Source: Haplosporangium gracile (Eukaryota > Mortierellomycota > Mortierellomycetes > Mortierellales > Mortierellaceae). From it: DNA of 39,779 bases. The stretch is from positions 1 through 39,779 of the forward strand of contig JAAAUF010000102.1 in NCBI GenBank assembly GCA_015499985.1, in the 5' to 3' direction. Shown one piece after another: positions 22,196 through 33,600 of this stretch; positions within the stretch are counted from its first letter, which is position 1; every line of letters starts with the position of its first letter. Both the position numbers and the translations under genes were made by a program. The notes below the pieces were generated by a model. That model did no database searches, was not told the DNA's origin, and saw nothing but the letters and a program-made list of their open reading frames with translations.

Positions 22196-22203
22196 TTTAT
22201 ATA
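22196..22203 (-). promoter_or_regulatory. TATA box of the chitinase gene
   Basis: The minus strand reads GTATATAAAC about 135 bases before the chitinase ATG, with a CT-rich leader between them. This is the clearest TATA element in the window. It fits a regulated secreted enzyme better than a housekeeping gene. Confidence 0.6.
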
Positions 22204-24959
22204 CCCGCCTCACTGGCAGTTATAAACGCGCGCCCAGTTCGGTTTACTTCAATGAAGAAAATTGAACGAGGGAGTATTGAACACGTCCCTTGAACCCTGT
22301 CTGCCAGCCCGGCCCATCGCCACCGTCCATCTATTCATCAACATCCATCCACCCCCAGAAGATTGCTCCGTGATAAGATTCGAGCTCGGACTATCCGTTT
22401 GCGTCGACACCCACGGATAAGATGACTAAGGGGGTTGATGGCGGTTGTTGTTGTTGGATGCGGATACACACAGGTACAATTACCGACTGTTGATAAACTG
22501 AAAGGCGACGGGGTGAGAGAAGGATAATCGATCGTTGTCATGTTTGCTTGTTTGTTTGTGTCCGTTGTTGATGGTGTTGACGATGTTGTGTCTCCATGGG
22601 TTTGATGTCAAGCATTTTAGTCGTTGTTCAACGATAAGGAGGAGGAGAAGAAGGAGGCGAGGGGTAGCCGCGGCTGTTTGTTTTGTTACCTGTTCATATC
22701 AAAGCAATCAACCGATGGTGCCCAGTCAACAAATTGAGTCAGGCTAGTGAAAAAAAAGAGAATAAGGGCACTGAATGGGTAAGTCCTCGGCTACTCTCTG
22801 TTCACTATTGAAGCGCTCCTCTTTTGTTTTTTTGACCGGTGGTGTAAAGAGTAAGGTAAACAAATGGCTACCCCTAATAGCTCTTTTTATTTTTATATTT
22901 ATTTTTTTGGCAAGAGTGAAAAGGGTCCTACATGAGCTGATTATGCGAGATTGTGCTTTGGTCCTTGGATTTCGACCTACTCTTCTTGCCGAAGGCTGTA
23001 AACATTCCGTTCTCGACCATTCAACGAAGGAAGGATGATGGCGATTATCAGTAACGGTGGACAGAATCGATTGATTCGTTGAAGGCGAGCAAAGAAGAAG
23101 TTGCGTTATCAATGGCTAAGCACGTTGATGTTTGAAAAGCAAGAATGGTACGAAGCAACAAACACTTTCTTTTGACAATTCTGACACAGTTCTAAAAAAT
23201 ATCGTCAGCACACGACATAGGTGAGAAAATGCCACTTCGGTATGCACAACTATCAATAGCAAAAAGTTTTTTAGTCCATGGAAAAAAATTGAAAGGACCA
23301 AAGGCAAAAGTAATATTGAGTGAGGTTTATTACCCCAACCTGATCGTTTTTGTAATGGGTCAAGGGTCAGCGCCTTTATTTTTTGCCCAGTTGCCTTTTT
23401 TTTTTTTTGTTTAGTTTAGTCACATCCATTTGTTTACCCTCTCTTTTGTGCGGTATTGTCCTTTTGCATACGATTGAAAGGAAGGAGAAGAGGAGCTAGG
23501 GAGAGCAAAAAGTTGGAACCAAGCGAGGAGGATTGATGAGGCTCATGGTGGGTAAAAAAAAATAATAATTCAGCACGCGTATCAGTCCAACCCTCCAGCC
23601 AATGAGAAGTTGCCGTCTCCTGTTTGTGTGCTCTCACGAACACAGATTACGATCTCGCTCGGATAGCACGGATGCAAAAATCAAGGCATGGGGAAGAAGA
23701 GGAAAATAGCGAGCAAGTCTTCACTCACTCAATAGCTTCACAACTATGTCCGGATTTGTATTTTGGGTTAGGGAGCGAGTGGCCAAGAGGACCAAAGACT
23801 GGACCAAAAGGGACGACTGGATGGTTGACGATAGATGGCATTCAGGCACATCCTACCTCCCAATGATCTTTATTTCGAACTAAAGGGCTAGTTAAAGTTC
23901 ATTTCGGGCTTGCATAAATCAGGGCGCAACAACATACATCCAATATCCACATTCATATCAAGGTAACGAGAGCCAGGGTAGGGGAGGTCAGCGCGCAAAC
24001 CTTGTTTATCTCTGTCACCGTGGACTCTCTTTCGCTTTTACCCTTTTCACATCACACACGGGTGCAAAAACAAGAGAGCAGGGGTGAGAGAGGGAAACAA
24101 GGAAAGGGAAAGGATAAACACGTCTTTGTTGATGTCCCTAGGCGAAAAGGGACTCCACCGTTATCCGAAAGAATCCATTGGGTGAGCGTATTTGCCGACG
24201 CCTCAGTAACCATGTCCCCAACGAAATACAAAGCGGGTTCATTGTTTTATTCATGCGCTCGGCTGACGAGTGATGAGAACGATTGTGCGACGATGAAAAT
24301 TATCACTCCTCCTACTACCTCCTCTCTTTGCTTCACTCCGGACCAACCAATATTACCGAGACGCACAAAGTGCATTACAAAAAAAAATCTGACACACAAA
24401 AAAAGATGCCTCTGTAAGGACGCCATCTGCAGGGTCTGGCTTTCGCAGGAGACATACAGGCAAGCAGGTCAATGATGATAGATGATGTGCACGGAACATA
24501 CTTCCCGTCTGTTATCATCATTCATTTGAAATCGAATGCATTGAGTAACCCCCCTGGTCTTTATCTTAATCATTTCTGAATAGTCCAGGCCAAGCCCAGT
24601 CCAGCCCGGATTCATCTTCATTGACGAAATACTCAATCGCTCTAGTCATTTCATGACTTCTATTGGGCGTAACGCGAAAGATAGATCATAGGCGAAATTA
24701 AGGTTCCGCTGGAGCATTTCTCCACATTTTTTGTCTTTTTCGAAATTTTTTTTGCTAATTGTAGGTTATTTTCTTTTGGTTGTGCTGGGACTATGTGTGT
24801 GTGCAATTGCGTGGCAGAGAGTATGAAGGTACGCGAAGGGTTGTATGCTAGTGGATTATGTGCAAGCGATGAGTGGATGTGCTAGTAGTAAGTGTGTAAG
24901 CAGGTGGTTGGTGTGTGTGCAGTATCAGAATGAGAGCGAGTGAGAGCATTCCGACTGGC
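22204..24959. other. Large intergenic region, no supported gene
   Basis: About 2.75 kb between the chitinase promoter and the stop of the next minus-strand gene, with poly-T/poly-A runs and GT-rich stretches near 24790-24930. The longest open frame (24002-24475 plus, 157 codons) starts at a non-ATG codon and shows no motif. A GTAAGT at 22781 has no coding exon before it. I see no tRNA, no repeat family and no transposon ends. Confidence 0.45.
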
Positions 24960-27242
24960 TTAGAAAAGGCGGGACGTGACCATCTCCTTGGCCTTCTTCA
25001 TGACCTGAGAGTCCCAGTCAGAGCCAACATCATGCTCCATGAGAGTCGATAACTTGGGTACCTCACCCTCCTTGTCACCTTCACTACCCTCATCGTCGTA
25101 GTCCATCCTACGTCTCTTGCGGCGGGAAAGTTCAGAACCTCCTCGTCCATGGGCAGAACCCTGGTCAGCACCATCGACGATATCCCGGATCTGACCCTTG
25201 GACTTGACAACCTTGTCCAACTCCCCCTCGCGCCGGAGGTCATGTTTTTTCTTCTCCAGGACTCGATAAACCTTCTCGGCAGCGAAACTAATCATCTTTT
25301 GGCCCATGTCGATCTTGTCCAACATCCCCCAGATCGCTTTGGGCGGTCGTTCGGGAGACTTGGGGTCGAGCTTGTAGCTGTGGTATTTGCCTTGCTCCAG
25401 TTGGTGGGTTAACCAGTCGTCCAGGGCCGCCATCTTGTGTTGGTCGTCTTCTTCTTCTTCTTCTTCCGACATCACTTCGTCCTTGATCGATTGAGCGGCA
25501 AGGTCTCCGGCGTTGGCGCTCATCAGAGTCTCACTCTCGGGAAGAGTCTCGCGACGGCGGTTGATGCGGGGGCGACGCTTGATCTGTTGAAAATGAGCCT
25601 TGTTGAGACTAGGGTCGTACGAAGTACAGCGATGGAACCAGTCCACAACCTCAAGCTCCTTGATAATCTCCAACGGGTCACCAAGCCCAGTCTCGATGTA
25701 AATGCTACAAATCGCGGCGTGTTCAGGCAGGTGAAGACCCTTGTCATACAACATGGCTCGCAAGAGGTTCCGGCGATGTTTGACCACATCATCGTGAGGC
25801 TCAGAGATCTTGCGACCGGCGTACTCGGAATCAGACCGGTTGGCAGCGATGCCGATGTCACCGCCGTGGACTTGACGTGCCAGACGGAGCACGTGCTGTT
25901 CCTCAAAGAGGTACATGGGCGAGTTGGATCCAAAGTAAGGGTTACGGCCAATCTCATAGGGGAGCGACATAAGGTCCGAGTTGTTGAGGAGGTAGGTCTT
26001 CATGGCGTCACCCTTGGTCATCCGAGGCGTCACCGTGTAGTCACCAGCCTTGTACGGAGCCACGTCATCGGGAACAAGCTCTGGATGATCAATGTAGTAC
26101 TCGACGCGACAGTCACGGCACATCCGGACCACCTTGGGCGAAGAGTCCTTCGATTCGTCATCACCGTCACCATCGACAACCACTGGGAGAGCACGGAAGG
26201 ATCCGGCAGGGCGTGTAATCTTGTAACATTGCTCACAGATCATCTCCGCATTCTCATGCGCGAGCTTGAAGTAATCGGGCTTCTCGCGACCCTGGGACTC
26301 CAGTTGGTTCGCAGGCAAGACCAGTCCAGCCTTCTCGCAGATCTCTTGCCAAACAGGCATGCGACAGAGACGAGACCACGACTCCTTGTTGACGGACTCA
26401 GCTCCCTCCTGCTCCGAGGAGTAGATCTTATCCCAGAGCTTAAAGCCCTGGTCATAGTCAGGCTGGCTGTCCTCGCTCTTCTCGTGACAAGGAGTAGGGG
26501 TAGAAGGCTCTCGGGACGAGGTATCAAATTTGTTGCTGGCAATGGGATCCGAATCCTCAGGGCCTTCAACCTTGAACTTGGCTCGAATCATCGCGATATC
26601 CGAGTCGACGTACCCGACCTTGGCACTGGCTCCGGTGTGGCCAGCGCGGCTGCGCTTGTCGTGCATAGACTCTTCTCCCTCACCTCCCTTGTCGTCCTGG
26701 TCGTTGTTATTACTGTTCTTGGTAGACGAAGCCTTGTTGCTCACTGCAGTAGAGGCGATATCTCCACCGGTACCAGTACCAGTACCACGACGACGGTCAC
26801 CACCAGCCTGCACCTCTCGCCCTTCATACTCCTTGCGGTTGTTGTTCTTGGCCATCAAAGACTTGGCGGAGGACTCAGTAGAGGCTGTAGAAGCAGCATC
26901 TCCTCCGATTCCAGAATCACGACGCCGACCACCACCATCACCAGCTTGGACCTCGCGTTCGTCAGCTTTAACCATCTCGGTTTCTTTTTCTTCCTGTTTA
27001 GCAATACTCAAATCGTCGTCTTTCTCGGTGTACTCAAGCTTCTTTTCCTCCTCGTCAAGATCGTCTTGCTCGGGGTCGGGACGGTACTCTTCGTCAACGA
27101 TAGCAACTTCGTCGTCTTCGTCGTCTTCAACAATGATAAACTTGTTCAGGACTTCCTTGTCCTCGTCTTGAACCGTCGTCTTTCGCCTCTGAAGCTGCTT
27201 ACGGGAGTGGATGTTGTTGTTGCGCTGTTGGCCTCGTACGAC
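24960..27242 (-). CDS. Uncharacterised fungal zinc-ribbon protein with XPA-like region (5' end missing in gap)
   Basis: A single open frame of about 760 codons ends in TAG at 24962-24960. Its 5' end runs into ten Ns, and no ATG in frame lies between the gap and the first acidic segment, so the start is lost in the gap or in an unseen exon. The N-terminal third is disordered: acidic (VEDDEDDEVAIVDEE), then two similar Gly/Arg/Ser blocks each beginning REVQAG. A C-x2-C (26237-26226, ICEQCYK) and a second C-x2-C (26120-26109, MCRDC) form a probable zinc ribbon. Next comes MTKGDAMKTYLLNNSDLMSL, which resembles the C-terminal DNA-binding region of the repair factor XPA (pattern T-K-x2-A-x3-YLL-x3-DL), and then HVLRLARQVHGG. 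The C-terminus has a basic SRRKRRRMD cluster typical of nuclear import. I infer a nuclear, possibly nucleic-acid-binding protein; the function is unknown. Confidence 0.8.
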   Translation of the reverse strand, partial: VVRGQQRNNNIHSRKQLQRRKTTVQDEDKEVLNKFIIVEDDEDDEVAIVDEEYRPDPEQDDLDEEEKKLEYTEKDDDLSIAKQEEKETEMVKADEREVQAGDGGGRRRDSGIGGDAASTASTESSAKSLMAKNNNRKEYEGREVQAGGDRRRGTGTGTGGDIASTAVSNKASSTKNSNNNDQDDKGGEGEESMHDKRSRAGHTGASAKVGYVDSDIAMIRAKFKVEGPEDSDPIASNKFDTSSREPSTPTPCHEKSEDSQPDYDQGFKLWDKIYSSEQEGAESVNKESWSRLCRMPVWQEICEKAGLVLPANQLESQGREKPDYFKLAHENAEMICEQCYKITRPAGSFRALPVVVDGDGDDESKDSSPKVVRMCRDCRVEYYIDHPELVPDDVAPYKAGDYTVTPRMTKGDAMKTYLLNNSDLMSLPYEIGRNPYFGSNSPMYLFEEQHVLRLARQVHGGDIGIAANRSDSEYAGRKISEPHDDVVKHRRNLLRAMLYDKGLHLPEHAAICSIYIETGLGDPLEIIKELEVVDWFHRCTSYDPSLNKAHFQQIKRRPRINRRRETLPESETLMSANAGDLAAQSIKDEVMSEEEEEEDDQHKMAALDDWLTHQLEQGKYHSYKLDPKSPERPPKAIWGMLDKIDMGQKMISFAAEKVYRVLEKKKHDLRREGELDKVVKSKGQIRDIVDGADQGSAHGRGGSELSRRKRRRMDYDDEGSEGDKEGEVPKLSTLMEHDVGSDWDSQVMKKAKEMVTSRLF

Positions 27243-27252
27243 NNNNNNNNNN
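27243..27252. other. Assembly gap (10 Ns)
   Basis: Exactly ten Ns. The flanks are rich in CAACAAC-type sequence on the minus strand (ACAAAAAAACAAC before the gap, CGCAACAACAACATC after it), so a collapsed repeat is likely. The true length is unknown, and the frame across it cannot be trusted. Confidence 0.95.
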
Positions 27253-27698
27253 GTTGTTTTTTTGTGTAAGAAAATGTTCAGTCCTTTGAGCAAAGACTGA
27301 AAAAACTGAAGGGAGTGAAATGGTAGTTTTGTATGCGAAGATATGTGAGTAGTAGATTTGTTGTATGTATGTTGTATGTGGAGTGTAGGGGAGTTGAAAG
27401 GTGAGGAAGAAAAGAAACAAAAGAAGAAAAAAAGCAGCGAAAGAAATATGAGCTAAGGAATACAAAGCAAGTGAGCGCGATGGCACACAAACATCACTCT
27501 TTCGTTATTTTTACGCGTGTCCGACGCGTTCATCAGCGAAGAAACGAAACATTTCCTCTTTGATCAATGACGTTTCTGCACACTTGGAGGCCATGGGAAA
27601 AAGTCGATAAAATTTTGGTGGTATGATAGAAGGAAATAGCTGACGCGACGCGTAATTCAATTTTTTTTTTCAAGCTGTTATGGTATTGGCTTTAAGCA
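27253..27698. other. Spacer: presumed upstream region of the zinc-ribbon gene and VPS8 3' UTR
   Basis: The coding strand is CT-rich around 27400-27440 (GA-rich on plus), like other leaders here. No gene is visible. The missing start codon of the zinc-ribbon gene should lie in this stretch or in the gap. Confidence 0.4.
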
Positions 27699-30600
27699 TT
27701 AGTAATGTGCTCGTCCTTTGCCCTTGTCGTTCTTCATGCTCGGACTTGTTGCTGCCTCGTACTCGTTGCTGTTCTGGTACTGCCCTCCGGAACTGGGTGA
27801 CTCGTATCCATCTGCATCTTGTCCGTTCACTGGTGTTTGCGGTCGATCATTGGCAGGCATAATCATATCCTTTGGTGGTGGCGGTGGTGGAGGGGTCACT
27901 ACCATCGTCATCCTCGAAGGCTGAGTGCTTGCCCGTGGTGTCGGCGATTCTATAGTCGTCCATCCTCCTTTGACAGACTTGGAGGATCGCTGGTTAGGGT
28001 GTTGGCGGGGTTGATGATGATTGCGACTCTCGCTTCGGGATGTAGGGCGTGAGGAGGTTCTTGGCCGGGGTGCCTTGATTTGACCATTGCACACAGCACA
28101 GTTGAGAACCCTGAGCGCAGGCGAAGGCGATTTTCCGAAAGGCTGCAAATGTTGGTTGTGGAGAGCGGGACCGTTGGATGGCAAAACAGGGGTTGAAGCG
28201 GATTCCATCTCGAGACATTGGCGATGGTATCCGTGTCCGCAGCGGAAGAGCAGTAGTTCCTTGTCCGTTGTGCTCTTCTCTTTATCAGTAGTAGTGAGAC
28301 CGTTGGCTTCCCTAGTAGTCGGTAGAGCTGGCGAAGGCGATTCAGAGTTGTTTGCAGAGTCAGAGGTGACGCTTGTCGATAAAGCCGCCTTGATGGCACT
28401 GGCAGCGGCCCGCTGTTGTTGGACCCAGAGTTCCCGTACAATGTTGGGACCCCAGAACGCTCCACCACAGATCTCGCAGTTGCCCTTCCGTGGCCTCCAT
28501 CCCTTGGCTCGCGTTTTCGCAATCAGCTGGACGCCTAAGAACAAGTCCCGCTCAAACAGGTTGTTTGTCATCTCCAGCAGCTGTCCCTCGTACTTGAACG
28601 TGTCGAGCATACCCAGAAAAATGTCCTTGAAGTCCGAGAATCGGTTCAGCTCGCCTTCATCTGCAGACTCTGACTTCAAAAGCCGTCTCAACAGGGACGG
28701 GAGCGACACCTGCGGGGTAGAGGTCGAAAGAAGCAAGGTCGCCAGGATCGACTGCACAAAGCCCTTAAAGTTGTTCGACAGCTGGTCAATGACTTGGAAC
28801 GAATGCTGACTCTCAGGTGTCGAGTTAGAAAAGAGCGCAGGTGGCGCATTCTCGATCAAAAGAGTGCTGGTTGCGGCCTTGGGAAGCATCTCGTCATCCT
28901 GGCTGTCCTTTTCCATGCGGCTCGATGCAATCAACAGGGTCACCTTCCTCGAGGCAGCGACAAACACTTGTAACAATCTAAACCATAGCGTCTCGGTGTC
29001 GCTCTCTGCTATTAACTTTGACTGCGCGGGGGTTGTGGTGGTATGCGACAGGATCTTGACCTTCTGACTCCGCCGCTCGCAGAGTTGCTTGCCCACATTC
29101 AGCACACCTCGAAGGCGCACCAAGCTGGCGCGCATATTGGACTGCTCCTCCATCGGCCAGTACATATCCTGAACCTTGCCATCCTTCTTGGACTTGACCA
29201 GACCCGCCAGCATATCGATACGCTCCTGTACAATCTCCAACACCTTGCTCAAGGCACCTCCCACATTACCGCTCCTCTCCATGATCCAGACAACAGCGTC
29301 TACAACTCCAGCATTCTCGCAAAGCTTCAACACCTTCTCCAGACGGTAGCTGTTATCCTGATGTCTCTCCAGGTAGTCGTAAACACCAGATGGGTCGTAT
29401 TGGCACAAGAGTTCGACGTACTGTTCATGGATCTCTGGATCCGTAATCGCTGAGGCACCAATGAGTCGTCCACTGTCGTTTTCCATGTTAGAATGGCTCC
29501 CCAAGGTGTAATCTCCGTCCATAGGCGGGACACGGTCCGCAACGGGAATATTGGACGGCTCAAGCAATCCGCGAAGGTACGCAAAGAGGCGTGGCTTGGA
29601 TCCGTGAAGCGTCTCCAGGACAGAACGATGCTCAGCATTCAGGTACCTGTGAACAAGAAGGGCCGCCTGCTCACCATCAATGTCGACAATCTCGGCAATA
29701 TGTTCCATCGCCGTCTTGACAATGTCGGTCCTCTGCTTCTCTGTGATGTTGATGCGCTGCGGTCTGGTAGGGTCGAGCAGTTTACGGATCGCCTCAAACA
29801 CGAGAGAACAGCGCTCGGGATCCTTGAGGAATGTCACAACCATAGGTCCATACTGCTTCTGGGATCGGTACATCTTCTCCAGCACACGGTAGAACCCTGC
29901 TTCGGTGTAGAGAGCCATCATGCCCGCTTCGTCCGCCGGTGAGTAACATCGAAGTAAGGCCTGAACTGCCACCTGACGCTCCTCTCTGGTTGCTGAATCC
30001 GTGTCGCTTGAAAGTCGGGTGAGGATCCTGTGAAGAGTTGTTGGTGACAAAGCAAGAGCTTTTGGTGATTTGGCGTAGTTGCGTGCAATAAAGCTATAAA
30101 GGTGGGCCATGTCCCTGGCAGTGTACTCTTCAAGAGGGCGAGTGTTGTTGCCGTTTATGCCGGAGATGGACGTATTCGAGAACGGTGTGCTGGGCGTGAG
30201 AACCTCCAGCAAGGTATTGATGACGAGCTGGCGACTCATCACTCTACCAGGGCCGTCCTGTCCATTCCTGGCGACCTGAGAAAAGTCACGATTCGTCGAA
30301 GCTAGGTAGCTATCCCCGAAGGCAAGATCCATGACTTTGAGGAACTCCTCACTGTCGTGCTTCAAAAACAGCTTCAGGTACGGGTAGGTCGGTTCTGCAT
30401 CGTCCGCGTTGTCGGCATCCCGAGTGAGAATGAGTTCGCCTCCTACAGGCGGCCACATCACGCACCGTCCTGAAAAGATAAACGAGTAGAGTGAAACCTT
30501 AGCCGCCACCGCATCTGCATCCTCCAGTTTTGTCCCGTCGATATATGACTTGCCGAGCAGACTGTCGGCAAGATATCCGTACAACTTTTGCACAATTTCC

Positions 30601-33600
30601 TGATTCGAAAGTCGCTCCGGCTGTGCTGATTTGTCGTCCGAGATCGTTCTGGAAAGAGATGAGTCTTCTGTGTAGGAACTTGGCTGGTCCCGATCATCAC
30701 CGTTCTCTTCAAGGTAACCCGCTGACTGCTTTTCCTTCAGGATAGTCTTGATGACGCGAAGCAATTCCACGACTGGGCTGACATAGTCGCCAATGCTCTT
30801 GTTCCAGACGTAGATCAGGCCATTGTAGAGCTGGTGTTTTTGACAAAAATCCACAATCTGGTCCATCTCAAGAACGTGACATGGCGTGTGACAGATGCAG
30901 AGCTCCAGAGCCTTGTACATCCCGCGGTCGCCGTAGTACTTGACAAAGGCCTGCATCACCTGCGGCGGCATCTCGGTCAGCCGGTCCTGAAGGATGTAGC
31001 CCTCCAGAGATTGAAGAAAGATGCCCCTGACAAGTGTACTGGCTTCGGCGTATCGCTCGTACACATCCTCGAATAAAAACCCTTGGTCATCGATGGAAAG
31101 ACACGTCTCGATGGCCTGGATGGCCAGATCGTGGAACAGAACAGTGCCAGCTCCAACTCCACCCGCGGCTGCATCCGCGTCAACATCCATCATCCGCTCC
31201 GGGTTGAATGTGTAGTTGAGGGATGCTGTCAAGAGCTCGTAAATCTTTTCTCCGACAACCTGCTTACGCGTCGACTCATTTTCTGGCAGTCCCACCACTG
31301 CTGCCTGAACCGATTTCCCTGTGTAAAACAATGTCGCCAGCGCAATTCCCTCCAAAAAGTCACCAGACTTGACCAACGCCAAGATGCGGTCGGTCCAGTT
31401 AAGGATCGTTCCGACTTGAATCCGACGCACACCCTAACACATATCAGAAAAGCAAAAGGGATGAATTATAATATTCAGCGAAGAAGCGAATGCAAAAAAA
31501 GCCCGATTCCATGCGCGTGACTTACAAGGACAAAGAGTTTTCCTTTATGGACTCGCCAGCTGTTGTTGTAGCTCATGTCGCCCATTACTGGTTTGGCGTC
31601 AGCCGAGACGATAGCAGCAGGAGGGCGGTGTACTTTGGCAACGTCCCTGAACCAGTCGTGATAGACAATCTGCAACGAGCGTCCACTGCACCTCTCTGTC
31701 TCGCACATGAGCTTAGGGTCGAAGATAATGATGTCTTCTGTGTTAGTCAAAAGCAGTAAAATCTAATGAGTAGGCAAATGACATCGTGTTATTAAAATCG
31801 TTGTATATTGTCATAAACGATGCTTCAAAGACATCTTGGTTCAAGAAAAGGGGAAGCATACCTGCGGTCGAACCCATTGAATTCCTACGATGCCCTCCCT
31901 GCAAATCCAATCGCCAATCTTGACAAAGTCTAACTTCGGGGTCTTTCCATTCGCCTCTGGCGCCGCCTTCCGGTCAGGGCTGAGGTAAACAGATCCCGAT
32001 TCCTGACTCTGTCCAGTTGCTTTGAGAACCTGAAAAATATACAAGTGTCGGTTCCATGAGAATGCAAGCATCGGGTTCGTCTCCACAACTTCGCTTTCTA
32101 GAAGCAGAAAAAATTAACGGTCGTGTTAGTACGGATCCTAACTTCAAAATCTAGATCTATTGTGGTCGCTGCTAATGTTTACCTTGCCCTTGTCCTCGCT
32201 GACTTTTCGCTGCTGGAAACCATGCAAGATTACCAGATATCACTGCCGTTGATTCGCCGTCCCTGCTCTGGAGCTCCTTGGGTCTCACAAACTTGAAAAG
32301 TGTCTGAGGCTGCGGCTTTACACACACGATCAGCATCTAAACATACAGAGCACGCAAAAATGGTGAACACTACGAAGACTCCTCAATGAGAAACGTCAGC
32401 CTTTCCCAACAATTAGCTTTAAAATTTACCTTGAATGGTGTCAATAATGCAACAAGTCCAGCGCTATCAGCAGGGTGAGGGATCTGTCCGTACGGCAAGA
32501 CGCCCATTCCGAAAACCGTGCTCTGGCGGGGTGTCCCAATTGCTCCACGACCTTCGTATCCTCGTGCGAACTTTGGGGTTGGGTATTTTCCAAGAAGGCG
32601 CGTCGTCTCCACAGCGTTGACCATCATGACTTTGTACAAGAGGTGGTGGAATGACATGCCCTGATAATGCAACGAATGAGCAAAAATCGTGTTAATACCA
32701 CTCTGGTCACAAGAATACAAAATCCTCTGACAGACATGATTGCCCTAAAAAAATGATAAATTAATTACCTGGTCATCGGCACTAACGACTTCAGCACGCT
32801 TGATTCCAACAAATCCAACATTCAGAACAGCAGATCCTCGAATGTGTCCAAGCTTCCTTCCTGATAACGCAACATCCTTGGCAATTGGTGGTATGATCCT
32901 GGATGGGGCGTTGGTTTTACTGACGTTCCAGACAATGACGCTTCCAAGAGAGTGTCCAGCTACCATGTAAGTGTTATCCGAAGAAATGGCGATGGAGCAG
33001 ACCGATCCATGCTCCAGTGCATATTGCGGACTGCCAAAAATGCCCATAAGTGCTTGAGTGGTACTGTATACCAAGATGGATCCTCGGCTGGTTCCTACCG
33101 CGATAATATTGGAAACCGCAATGCATGTGCCCAATCCCGTGGAAGCCTTGATATCGTCTGAGAAAAGTTGGTCTGAGAGTTTGAGCAATGGTGTCCATCT
33201 GAAGGTCTCCCAGGGCTCGGCGCCTGCGCCGGGACCTGGTGAATGAGAATCCGAGAGGTTGTTGACCCCTGATACTGAAAATGAGATTGAAGATGTTCTT
33301 GAATGGCGTCCAGTAATGGCAGACGACGAAGCAACTGAACCAGGCCCGGCATGAGACAATGGGTGAGGACGAAGTCGATGCATGGGTTCAGCAGATCGAA
33401 ACGACAGTCCTGATAGGGGCGAGCTGGGTAACGAAGTAACGCCAACGTGTCCGTATTGATGTCCAGACATGAGAGAGGTCTGTGAAAGGGTGTCTTCGCG
33501 ATGAATATCTGACGCTGAATCCATTTCCGACGTGCCGCCGCCTCCGAGGTTCCCGAATCCTTGCAGCTCTTCCTCACCGTCGTCTGACTCCTCGTTCAAA

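Noticed and set aside
22360..22440. Possible tRNA (a GATTCGAGC-like loop near 22378)
   Set aside because: No matching acceptor stem or D-arm could be drawn around it. No other B-box-like sequence with correct pairing was found in the window.
24002..24475. A 157-codon plus-strand open frame in the large intergenic region
   Set aside because: It has a non-ATG start, no recognisable motif, no promoter or poly(A) pairing, and irregular composition. Chance is more likely, though a short match search would settle it.
25437..27269. A 610-codon plus-strand open frame
   Set aside because: It is the exact antisense of the zinc-ribbon gene. The minus strand has zinc motifs and natural composition, while the plus translation is a Val/Leu/Arg-rich shadow.
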